Part shown: positions 1-12,000 of the stretch, piece by piece
Layout: each line of letters opens with the position of its first letter
Position numbering within the stretch: the stretch's first letter is position 1
Source: Paramecium octaurelia
Taxonomy: Eukaryota; Ciliophora; Oligohymenophorea; Peniculida; Parameciidae
Length of the DNA stretch: 64,000 nucleotides
Assembly (NCBI GenBank): GCA_905182995.1
Contig: CAJJDP010000044.1
Location: forward strand, 133,060 to 197,059
Reading direction: 5' to 3'
Made by a program: the position numbers and the translations under genes
The notes under the pieces: model-generated
What the model was told of the DNA's origin: nothing
Seen by the model: the letters and a program-made list of their open reading frames with translations, nothing else
The model's database searches: none

Positions 1-129
1 AAAATTAATATGAATACATTCTTTAATTAACCATAAAATCTTAATCCTCAATATTGCGTATTTGATAACAATTGCATTGCTATATAAATTGTTGTATTTG
101 TGTAAATTTACATTATTATAATTATTCTT
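1..129. other. Intergenic, no feature seen
   Basis: A+T-rich leader upstream of the first gene. I see no reading frame, tRNA or repeat here. It probably holds the promoter and 5' UTR of the methyltransferase gene, but no motif is diagnostic. Confidence 0.5.
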
Positions 130-795
130 ATGATCTATTCAATTGCAAGAAACTCATTCTCAGCAATCTATTCGACAATTAAAGATGTAGTAGACTATTC
201 AAGCACTACAATTTATGATATGTTTATTTCTCATCCCATAACCTCATTGACATACGAGAAACTATGCGAAAGACTAACAGGATAATAATAAAGAATCCTG
301 GACGTAGGAGTAGGCACTGGAGTTCCTTTGAATCAAGCTCTCAATAGATTCCCAATAAATTGTGAGATCACTGCCATCGACATCAATCATAATTATTTAA
401 GAAAGGCAAGCCAATTATTTAAAGACAAACCTTAAGTAAAATTATACGAGCTAGATTTCTACCAAATGAACTCAGAAACATATGGAACATTTGATGCTAT
501 TGTATTCTCTTCCTCATTTCTATTACTTAATTAACCAAAAGAGGCTCTTTAATTAGCCATATCACTACTTAAACCAGGTGGTAATATATATTTTATGGTT
601 ACATTATCTGACTCCCATTTTGGTGATACACTAAAGTATATTACAAGTATAGATTTGCATTTGCAATCTGAATAAGAATTTGAAAAGATGATATAATAAT
701 CTCAGCTCAAAATCAATTACAAGTAACGATTACAAAAGGTAACAAACATAGCCACTCTGCTTTTTAAAGTTTTTATTTATGAAACTAAAATATGA
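130..795 (+). CDS. Class I SAM-dependent methyltransferase
   Basis: Intronless frame of 221 codons from ATG 130 to TGA 793-795, read with TAA/TAG as Gln. Around residues 55-65 it has the SAM-binding loop ILDVGVGTG (motif I), then an acidic strand end in the context ITAIDIN (motif II). A later LLKPGGNIYF segment matches the post-IV region of class I (Rossmann) methyltransferases. Length is typical of a stand-alone catalytic domain. Known for the fold: it transfers a methyl group from S-adenosylmethionine. The acceptor (phospholipid, quinone, small molecule or protein) cannot be told from the sequence. There is no clear signal peptide or membrane segment, so it is probably soluble. The same-strand neighbour begins 128 bp downstream and gives no functional hint. 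Confidence 0.8.
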
Positions 796-922
796 TTTAT
801 TTTTTAATTATTTACTATTATATATAATAATAAATTATTACTAATATAATTTCTATTTTAATAAAGTTATGATAATTAGGCTTCATATTATAAACTGATA
901 TAATTAAATTATCATATTTGGG

Positions 923-3900
923 ATGATTGCTCTAAATTTTATAAAATTATAAACTGCCATGCTTTTCTTGTGTTAATTACAGAAGATTTAAGCATATCAG
1001 GAAACACACGAATGTCAAAATATTATCTTAAAACAAAATGAAAAGCTTTGTGAATTAAGAGAAATAAGTACTTTTTTTATTGGTTAAAAAAGCGATAACT
1101 TAACCAATATTAATACATTATAATAACATGAAGACTTAATCTAAGTCTCAAGTGGACCAATTATATACTCAAAAGATGATAAAATTATATCTATATATTA
1201 TAGGGAACTTATTGATGCTAATGAAATTTGTTCATTAATTTATAATCCAAAAATAAATGAGTATTCAATAAAACTTATTTCAACAGAAACAACTTATATT
1301 ATCGATAGTAAGATGACATTAAAAATTAAAAGTCAGATTAATATTCTCATACAAACAGAATCAAATTTTAATTGCACCTACTTTTATTATAACACTAAAG
1401 GATTTATTGTATTTTGCCATTCAATTGATTCGCTTATATTTTACTAACTATAAAAAGAAGAGTAAGAATACAAATAAAGTATTATACACAAATCAGAAAT
1501 ACTTAATTTGTCCTGTAGTGTAAAATTTCAATAATTATCTAATCAATTTCTTATTATATACTGTTAATGTTAAGAATGGATAATTTACATCTATGATGAC
1601 AACTCTATCAAGCTTTATTTAGATCAAAATATATTGCGTGAAAAATATAATGTAGAAGGCATTCTTCTTGATGTTATAACATGTTAAAGTAATATTGTCC
1701 TTCTACTTTCCACAGGCGGATATTCAATTTTTCAAGGATTTTTTACATGTCTATTTTATAAAGAAAATCTAAATTTGAATGAAATTCTAATTTATTATAA
1801 TATGAGTTGTTAAATAAGATTCGCATTAAAAAGTTCCTCCTAAAACGAATCTAGATCAACATTTCCTTTTCATTTTAATGATTTAATTCTCAATACAACA
1901 TCAATTCCAAAATCAGCGTTTTTATTTAACAATCCAATAAGTATCCTTCTTTGGTATCATGATTAACTACTTTTTTAGGTAAATTCACTTGTAAATCAAG
2001 CTATTAAAATCAAAATTTAACGTCTAATATAGCTTTCAAATAATAAACTTTATATAGGCATGGATGAAGAAAATTAAATAACTTTATTTTAGATTACATA
2101 TTCAAAACCATGCATGCCATATTATGGAGGAAATTAAAATATCACTAAATATTACCTTCAATTTCTTTATACAGCAAATCCAAATGTGATGATAAAGGAG
2201 TTTTTTCATTGTTATAAACCAATCATCATCGAAAATGAAGAATAGAAAAAGGAATATGCAGTTCTTTTTACTACAGTAAATAATAAATTTTATATTGAAA
2301 GATAGAGTTATGAGGAATCCTTCATAGTTCAAATTTCGACATCTTCTATTTAATCAATCTATCCTTATAAAATGAACTTTCGATCTTAATTAACAGAAAC
2401 TAATATTTAGTTAAAAAATAATTAAATATAATGTAGATTCAATCAATATTTAAAGAATTATAAAGGGAGATTTATTATTAAAACTAAAAATTAGGAATTT
2501 TATTCTATAATCGTTTAAGGATTGAAAAATTAAATTAAAGAATATAGTTGTTTTAGCTCATAAGATTTTATTTATCATAATATGCATGGCTTAGATGAAT
2601 AAATATTACATAGATTCTAAAATTTGAATGTTTTGATATTCTTAGATAAACAGAGATAGTGTCTATATAGAATTCATCTAGATGAAGATTTAAAAAATGA
2701 TATAATTAATAAAATAGTGTGTTTGGATTCAAAAGTTGAAAAGATGTTTGGGGTTAGTTCTTAAATTGTCCTAAAATTGAAGGATTAAGAAGTATTCTAC
2801 AATTTGTTTTCAAATATAGGTTTAATACAAGTTGAAAAAAACTTAGTTCTAAGCTAATTAAAAAATAAAAACGTTTAAGATATTTTTTAAATAAATGCAG
2901 ACTTTTATGGAGTGCTGTATGAAAATTAGCTACATCTCGTATATAAATAAGTAACTGTATAAAGTATAATTTATTTATATATTAGTTATAAATATTACTG
3001 CTATTATTCTTGGCTTCCTTGTTAATTCTCAAACTAATTTACTATCAAGCTTAGTGTTAATAGATCTAAAGAAGAATGAACTGCAATTTTATGTGGTTTA
3101 ATTAAATGAATTTATACAAATTAGAAATTATAATTTAGAGAATTATGTTCCTGTTCAACCTCCTTCATTTAAAATATTTGAATCTAAGATAATAATTTCA
3201 TGTTATCATAAAATTAATAAAAGATTATATCTTTTGATTTTCAACAGTGCCTTTCAGTCTAGTCTACATTTCTTATAGAAAGTTATTGAAATAAGCAATT
3301 AAAATTTTTGGGTATACAAATTTTATGTTTATTATTATGATGATAAAAATTAATTAGCTGTTTACGATACGTTACACATCATTTTGGAAATTCAGAATTT
3401 AGGATTAAATAACTAAATTAGCTAAAAATTAACTTTTTAAGTTGAATTAGATTCAGAAAACATAGAAACTGCTCAATTTAAAAAGGATATCACTATATCA
3501 TTGATTAATCCAAGGTTTCTTAAATTAAGGACAGTAAATTATACTTTATCTATTAAAAATGATAATTAAGTAGTTAATTTTAGAAACTTTATTCTTGGAT
3601 AAATTGACGATATTATTTTACCCTCTACTAAAAATTTTATATTAAGATATCCTTTAGAAAAAGAAGTGCTTTATTCTTGTTCATATTATTGTAGTAAGTT
3701 ATGCTTTTAAGGTAATAATTCTGATGATCTAACATTTTTTTAAATTGATAAATTCTAGTAGAATTAATTAGTTTATAATTTACAGAAGTATCTTTATAAT
3801 CCTTTATTTGTGGAGGCTATGAAAGAAGATTTATTTTTGTTTATAAATTAAATATCTAATTTAAATATTATGATATAAGTGGTGTTACTGAAAGACAATC

Positions 3901-4960
3901 TCTTTAGAATTAAAAAGTAATTAGATGTAATAATTTTCGCATCGATATCAAATATATAATTAAAGTAGAATATTTTAATAATTGAAACTTCTTAATATGA
4001 GACCAGATTCTTAATTAATGATCATGGCATAACTTAGGTAGAGTCACAGGGCTAAATTTATCATATAAATTAGAACATGTATATAGAAATAATGGCAAAT
4101 GTCTATGGAAAAGTTATTATAATTAACTTGCTCGAGATATCTAATTCAGAGCCCAGAATTTAAGGAACTTTTGAAATATTAGTCTTGAATACTTCAATGA
4201 AGAACCTATTCTTAGAATAAGGATTTCCCATATTATTAGAATCCATTAAATTAATAAAAAAAGACTATAATTAAAACGAGGATTAACTTAATTTAATGTT
4301 ATTTATAATCAGTAGATAAACATATGATGTGTAATTCTAAGTTCGTCTTTATCTAAAAGAATAAAAATATGAGTTTATCAACCACAAGATTTTAAGATGT
4401 CCCAAAACGATTAAATCCTGCATCTATGTTATGTTAACTGAAGAAGAAATCATTTTAGATTGTGGATTGAAAAGATATTTTTATGATATGTAAAACTCTG
4501 ACTATCTTTTTGATCCAATATATACATCGAAATCACTTGATTAAATCGATATATTAAATAGTACACATTATTTATTTGTTAATTATTGTTCTAGCAATCA
4601 ATCATATGTATTATCTGTAGGAAAAAGAGGAGGATATAGATTATAAAAGTTAACGTAAAATTATAACAAATCTATGTCACTTGAACTCTAATTTATCAAT
4701 GATGATATAATAGAGAAAAGTAAATTAATTTTGATCTATTATTAGATAATATTACCTTCAACCTTCAAGTGATTTAAACAAATATTGAATTAAATGAATT
4801 TTCTTAATTAACCTTTGTGATTTTAATTATGATTTTTATGATATTTCTGGTAACTATAGGAATTCTGTATAGATAATGTACACAAAGATAGTTAAGGAAT
4901 GTAATCAAAACTGAAATTTCATTAGTTGAAATTAATATGAGATATAATTCAAAAATTTGA
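923..4960 (+). CDS. Large single-pass membrane protein, orphan
   Basis: Spliced frame of 1329 residues, ATG 923 to TGA 4958-4960. Two short introns (2964-2985, 22 nt; 4720-4745, 26 nt) restore the frame exactly. The N-terminus has a hydrophobic stretch (LNFIKLQTAMLFLC) that may be a signal peptide; the second Met, at about codon 13, is an alternative start. The long middle is rich in Asn, Ile, Leu, Tyr and Gln with scattered Cys and shows no family motif I recognise; repeated beta-strand-like segments could be propeller blades. Near the C-terminus lies one strong membrane helix (FVILIMIFMIFLVTIG) followed by a short basic tail. This suggests a type I surface or endomembrane protein with a very large lumenal part. 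Function unknown. Confidence 0.75.
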
Positions 4961-6414
4961 TTTATTGTATAATAATTATATTGTTTGAAAATTATTGTTG
5001 TAGTAATATATTTATCTTAAGAAAACTTGTGCTTGATATAATGAAAGTCTACAAATCATAAATTTCAAAATGAGCTAAATTGGTTGATGAAAAATTCATA
5101 ATTATAAATAAATGAAAAGAATTCTAATTATTTATTTTCATTTTTAACGTTATCTAAAGTTACTAGTTATTGACTATACTAGAATGTATTAAATAATTTA
5201 ATACTCATTTGAGAAATTCTAATCATATTTAGATCATATAAATTCAAGAATCCATATTTATTTCAATCAACTCAAATATTATTAGTTTAAGTTTGAGATT
5301 AATAATAATTCCATTTTATAATCCATTAATAATTATTATTGTTAAAATTTGAAAAAATGGCATCTAAATATTTATTATAGAAATAATAATATAAGTATAA
5401 TTATAATCTCATATAATCAAATAATTAATAGCAGAATTCATATTCCACTTCTAAATATATTAAGGGGCAATTTATTAATATGATAAAATAATAAAATTTT
5501 TTTTATGAATGAGAAGGAAGTGTGTTATTATAGGGAATTATAAATTTAAAGGACAGAGAAGATGTCACCATAATTAGAATTTTTAATAAATGGAATAGGA
5601 GAAAATGAGATATTTAGGTAAAGGCATTGGAATAATTCTATATCTGATTCTTAAATGTAAGTCATTAATTTGGAATTAAGAAAATAAGGAATGATTAGAA
5701 GGTTAAGGAAAAATAAGTTAAGAATTTAAAGTAAATATTTTTTGGTGCTATATTCTCATTTATTTTCATCAATAGATTTAGTTATTATTATATAAAAACA
5801 AAAGAATAATATTCTATAAAGTAATATTAATGAAATGTATTATCAATTCAATTATTATTATATACAATCATTAACTGAATGTTCAACATTGAAATAGTAT
5901 TCAATTTCTTTATTAAGTCATTTTGAATTTATAATCATTAATGACTTTTGAATTATAATTATAATTTTTATTCTATTTATTTTTATTATACCATTCCTCT
6001 ATGGTTAATGACAAAAACTTATTCTTCTTCATCCAAACATTCAAAATGGATAATTAGTTTGTCCGTTGACCATAAAAAGTTTAATTACTTTTTATTAAAA
6101 TCAACTCATTAAAATATTCTCCTTACATTACAATTATTGTTTATCAATATAATCTATTATTTTTCAAAGTCAAACTCAAATTGTAGCTCTTCATTTTTAA
6201 ATCAGTATTTTTTGCAGGTATAACAATATTATATTCTTGTTTTTCGTCAGCTAACATACCTTATTTATTAATCTGTTCCTCAAATTAAATTCATCTCTAT
6301 AATTCTAAAGCTCGATTCTACATTTATGCATCTGAGATTTATAAAGAAATTTTTAATTGTAAATTCAATTGTTAAAACACATATTTTTTTCTCAATTATC
6401 TTATATATTAATAT
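4961..6414. other. Weak region: possible small or decayed genes
   Basis: This 1.45 kb gap is long for this genome. On the plus strand a 148-codon TGA-free frame runs 5505-5951; it could be chance, given that only TGA stops translation. On the minus strand, between about 6330 and 5930, several short stretches look coding in different frames, with charged, non-repetitive sequence such as DEKQEYNIVIPAKN and WSTDKLIIHFECLDEEE. I could not join them with acceptable introns. They may be a degraded gene, or one with introns I failed to place. No function is suggested for either. Confidence 0.3.
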
Positions 6415-8886
6415 ATGAGCAAAAAAACTTTCATACAATTTACAAATACCTATAGAGGATAAACTCCAATACGAGGCTCTAGATGCTTATACAATGATGA
6501 GAATAACAACATCATCTACAAATTAGAAATAAATAGATCTCAATAACCATAACTCTAAGCATCAATAGAAAAAGAGATTCAACTTTAAAATGAATTAGCT
6601 GGAAAAATCAAATAGTACCTAAAAATTATCGAATATGCCATAGAAGAAAAAGAATAGAGTAATATAGTTCATATGGTCGTATAAGTGAACGATTATAAAT
6701 ATTCTACTTTATGTTCCTTTGAAGAAATCAATGACTAATCCATTAAACTAATGTAATTCAAAAATATTTTGTTACTTATGATGGATTTAGAGTAAAGAAA
6801 ACCAAAAATATTTTATTTTCGACAAAAAAATATATTATATTATGGAAATTCAATTTATTTAACCATTTTTGGATGGACCTAGGAGTTTTAAATCTCAAAT
6901 ACTTCAAATCAATCTTTAGCGAAATTAGAAGACTTAACTTTCAAAATTTCTAAAATTACCTACTTGAATGAGCAAGGTTAAGAATAATAGCATAATCTTA
7001 CAAAACATAAAGAGGACCTTGGACTTTTTTTTTAGAGAAGCATCTTGAATCTTCATAATTCAAAGATATCTATATAAGATATAAATACGAAATGCTAAGA
7101 TGAGGAATTAAAAAATATTGCTAAAATTATAAAATGCTTTATAATAAATAATGGTTCACTTTAGGAGATGAATATATAACTTTAGTAAAGCAATTAGAGG
7201 CAAAAAAATTTAGATGAATTAATTGAAGAATTTGAAAAATATCATAAGTCAATGTAATTAAAAGCCATGGATCAAGAACTTTTAAAAATGGGACTTGATT
7301 TATAAGATCTCAAGGAATTATCAGCGGATTAATTAGCTAGATATATTGAAATCTAAAAAAATGAATAACAAAGTGGTAATAATTTGAAGAAAAAAAGAGC
7401 AAAAATACTTATTTTTTAAGCTGAAAAAAGATAATAAGCTCTCAGTATATTCGAACAACAAAGTCAGGATTTTCATCCAAATTTGATTTATTTCCTTAAG
7501 CAGAATGAATTAGAAAAGTTAAAAAAAGACTTAACTCTATTGAAATAAATATAAGTAGATTAGAATAAAATTATCAAATATATTGAATTACTGTAGAAAA
7601 TGTCACTTAGTTAGTTGGATTAAGTTGTTTTGGACAATGAATAATTAAGTTTGATTCCTGTTAAAAAGTTGAAATCAATTAAAAATAGTACAATTTAAGA
7701 GTTCTGTCGTAAAAAAGAATTGGAGATATAAAAGAGTGGTCAAATAGAGCGTTTTGATTTCGAAAAGGCTTTGGAGGCTAAGGATAAATATAATAAATTT
7801 TAACATGAAATTAAATTTAATAGATCTATTAATGTTCTAAATGAGAATTAATTAACATTTTAAGAATTTGAATTATTAGATTAAAACACACAAAAAACCT
7901 ATCAAGATTCAATTATAAAAATAATTGAATCTAAGAGAAATTCAACTAATTAAGACGATAAAAATTTGTTGAAAACTTTAATAGATGCTTTAAACAAAAG
8001 TTTTCAAAGATTAACACACTAAACAACAACAAATACATTGAATTTTAAGAATTAATTGTATATGGACAATTTAGAAGGAGGGGAATATGTTAAGAATTAA
8101 ATTTTTAATGAAAGGAACATTCTTAAGTTCTCTAAAAAAGTGGATTATTTTTTTTAGTATCGCTTTACAGGGGATATATTATGTAATGGAATATTTCGTT
8201 TATTTTTGAGAAAATTTTAAAAATACGTTTAGAATTCAAATTATTAAGGCTATCAAATAAATGATAAGAAACACGGTTTGGGATTGAGTAAAATAAATGA
8301 AAACCATCTGAAACTTGGAATATTCTAATTTGGCTAATAATTATGGGGCTGGGAGATTGTCCTTCGATCTAAAGAAATCAGTTTTTATAAAGGGCCTTTT
8401 TTAAACGATCAAAAGGATGGATTAGGAATATTATAAAAATATGATGTTAAGGAAGATTAAAAGGAAGATTAAAAGGAAGATTAAAAGGAAGATTAAAAGG
8501 AAGATTAAAAGGAAGTGTTAATTGAACAATATGTGGGTCGATTTTAGAAGGATAAGATGCATGGCTAAGGTGAGTTAAAAATGTTTTAAAAGTAACAAGA
8601 AATCACAGGAGGTTCAAATAATGTTCAAGTAATAACAGTTACTTAAGGAGAATTTAAAAATGATCAATTGAATGGTTATGCCACAATATCTTAAAATGAT
8701 AAAATAATTTTGAAAGGTTCATTTAAAAATGGGAAAAAAAATGGAAATGTAATAGAAATCTAAGAGTAAACCACAATAACAGGGTGTTATTCGGATGGAA
8801 ATAGAACTGGTATTCATATTACGAAACATCCAGATGGTAAAACGACACCTATAGATTATGGCTCAACTACATGTTCTGTTTTCTGA
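6415..8886 (+). CDS. Coiled-coil MORN-repeat protein
   Basis: One uninterrupted frame of 823 residues, ATG 6415 to TGA 8884-8886, no introns. The first 600 residues are Lys/Glu/Gln-rich with long predicted coiled coils. The last 200 hold degenerate MORN-type units: a distinctive WGWEIV block near residue 644, then repeated G-x-F/L-x-N-x-x-x-x-G elements. MORN repeats usually bind membranes or form scaffolds; in ciliates many are cortical or basal-body proteins. An in-frame 12-bp repeat encoding KEDQ interrupts the C-terminal part at about residues 679-698. The same WGWEIV-MORN module ends the pseudokinase gene at 26878-29298, so the two are probably related. Exact function unknown. Confidence 0.8.
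8449..8508 (+). repeat. 12-bp tandem repeat encoding KEDQ x5
   Basis: Five exact copies of a 12-nt unit (AAGGAAGATTAA) plus a partial sixth lie inside the MORN gene and keep frame. TAA is read as Gln, so the unit gives Lys-Glu-Asp-Gln. Exact identity suggests recent slippage or unequal exchange, and copy number is likely polymorphic. Confidence 0.95.
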
Positions 8887-9049
8887 GTTTTTTAGTAGTA
8901 TTAATAAATATAATATTTATAATAATTATCTGATGAACATTGATCACGTTTTGAATTAGAATAGGGATATAGATAATATTGATTAAAATAAGTTCTAGTA
9001 TTTGTGAAATAAAATATTAATTAATATATCAAAAAAAGATAACCGATGA

Positions 9050-12000
9050 ATGTTTAGTAAGAAGTAGTTTAATTTATTTAGTGATTGCGTAGCGTTTACT
9101 GGAGACAAATGGGAGTTGCTAGAATAAGACACGATTGGCTTTTTGGCAGGAAGTAATTAAATTAATAAAATTACTTAGATACTTTATGTAAGTGGAATCT
9201 AGAGAATAATAGCAAGAGCTTCGTGCATTCTTAGAGACAAGGGTTCTAGTGTTTTACAGTTCATTATAGGAAAAACATTTTGGTCGTGGCAGAATATGGG
9301 CTTAATCCAATAGTTCATGTTTATGATAATGAAAATGAATATGATTTGGTTGGTGTGAGTCCATTGGAAATCCTTTAAATGGAAGTGTCTAATTGTGGAC
9401 GTTATTTGTTGGTGATTTTGGGAGTACCAAAATTTGAAATTTGTTTATGGGATTTGAGGGAGAAGTGCAGAATTAAAGGAAAGTTTAGTTAATTGCCATT
9501 GAAGTTGAATTTTATAGAGGCCAAATTCACAATATTAGGTGAACGAATTCTAATTCGATATGCAAACTAGTTGCAATTATATTAAATTACACCTCATTAT
9601 GATAATTAAATTCAGAAGCAGGTCTAATTGGAATTGGTAGCATCGATTGATCTATCAGCTCCAACCTTAATGGTGTAAGATTACAATCTAATTGATGATT
9701 CGAAAAACCAATTTGAATAAAACAACATATATTTAATCTAAGGAAATGTATTGATCTATCTGGATGGAACAAATTTAACTGAAATTGTTAGACATGAGTG
9801 TCATTCGGAGATTAAACACGTGATTCCAACCTAAATCCATTTAATCGTCGTATATGCTCATGCTAAAATTGAATGGCTGTACAAATATATAACTAACAAT
9901 CTGGAAGATAAAGTAGCTGTACCATTTAAAGTGAATAAGAAATATAATTTTCATGATCGCATAGAAGTCAAAAAAATAATGTACAACCAATAATGCACTA
10001 AATTGATTTGTTCATAAGACAATGCTACTCTCTTTATAATCCCTGTCCCTGCAGAAGGTTTTTTAGGAGAAGATGAAGCCTAAGTCGATTAACAAGAAGA
10101 GGATAAAGTCATAGACTTGACTCATGAGATTGAGCCAGTTAAGTTAGGTCCCTTTTAAAAAGGAGTCATAACATTTATCAGAGAATACAAATAACATAAT
10201 GTGATTGTTTGTGGATCAGATCAAGGAGTAGTCTTATTTATGGATGTAATATCAAGTAAAATTTTGTTGTATTTTTAGAATAACCCTTGAGTAGCTTTAA
10301 CATTGAAGGCAAAATCATCTCAGGAGAATTGATAGAGCCTAACTTGATAATAGGTACATCAGCAGGAGTATTAAGATTTTATAATGTTGCTGACATTCGT
10401 TAGCCAGTACTCTTCAAGATGATCAAACTCTATATTGATAAAGCTATATCGAGTATAAGTATTATTGATAACAATTTGGCTGTTTGCAGTAGTGATTCCC
10501 CAACAGTATTTTTCTTTTAGAATGAAAATTTGATTGGATTTGTAGATCTTCCATTTAATTGCTAAGCAATCACTTATGGAAAAGGTCAATTGTTTTGTAT
10601 CTGCTCATTTTTACTGTTGAGCATACCTCAACCGAAATAATAATAGTCTTTGAAATTGGAAGTGTAAATAATGGGAAGAAAGATTGACCCAGATTAAACT
10701 CTATTGATAGTTACACCTTAATAAGAAGTAATAACAACTGGAAAGGATAAGATCTTTAAGAAATATAAGTTTCCTGAGGAATTATTATCGAAAATGGATT
10801 TAAAAATGAGAGTTGCAAATTAACCTCCAGTTGATGAATAAGATGGTCATCAATTACCAGCTACATGCTTGGCAATTAAAGACTTTCTATACTCTTCAGC
10901 AAAGGATGGTACGATAATGTTTAGAAGTTATCAGCAATTAAATTAGGATGTCAGATTATTGAGAGGACATAATTTGAAATCTGGGGGTGTCTCTACTATT
11001 TTTGTATCATAGAAGTATAAGATGATATATTCTGGTGGTTTTGAGGGAGACTTATTCTGGTGGACAGGAGAGAAGGTTAGAGGAGATTCAGATGCAGCAT
11101 AATTGATGAAGAGTAATTACAATGCTCCTATGGAAATTTAGGATATGTCAGATCAGGAAGTCAGATACTATTAATAAGTTTTGGAGAGTGAATTTCTAGA
11201 ATAATAGGCACCTATTAGAGAATAACAAAAAAGATAAACTAAAGATCTACTGAAATAAATTCAAACTAGATTAAATGCACTCTTATAAGAAAATGCTGAG
11301 GCTGATGAATTAGAAAAATTATAAAGAGATGAATTCGTAATTGATCTCTATGCTCGAGATGCTATTCTAGAGGATGGAAAGAAATAATAATAGGCTTTGA
11401 GAGATTTGGTCAAGAAAGAAAATGTTAAGCAAGAGATTCTCTATTAGTTGATCAAAGAGAGAACTTGGGATCAAATTGAAATACCATTAAAAGGTGTTAA
11501 TGGATTAATATAACATATCATTGTTACCAATTACCATATTAGAGTTAGACAATCTGAAGAAATGAGAAAATTAAAATTAATCAGAGAATTAAGAAAATAA
11601 GAAATTAGAGAACTCAAAATCAGAAAATAATAAGCAATTAAAGAAGCATGGAGTATCGAAGAGCACATATAAGATCCTAAATATATTATCAATTCTAAAC
11701 CTGGAGTTTAGACCATGGTCTTAAATGATTATGAGAAAAAGGAGGAAGTGGCTCCTACTAAGGTTGCTGCTAAGCCTGGTGTTGGAGGTGTTTAATAAAA
11801 GTAACCACCTGGAAGAGCATAGGCAGGTGCAGCTAGTATCAAAGCAAGATAATAATAATAATAATAACAATAATAGTAAGAGGAGGAGAAAAGATAGGAA
11901 GAGGAGAAATAGAAGGAATTGGAGAAATAATAATAATAATAAAAAGTCACTGAGGAGAAGAAGGAGGGGAGTGAAGAATTGACAGAATGGGATTATTTAT

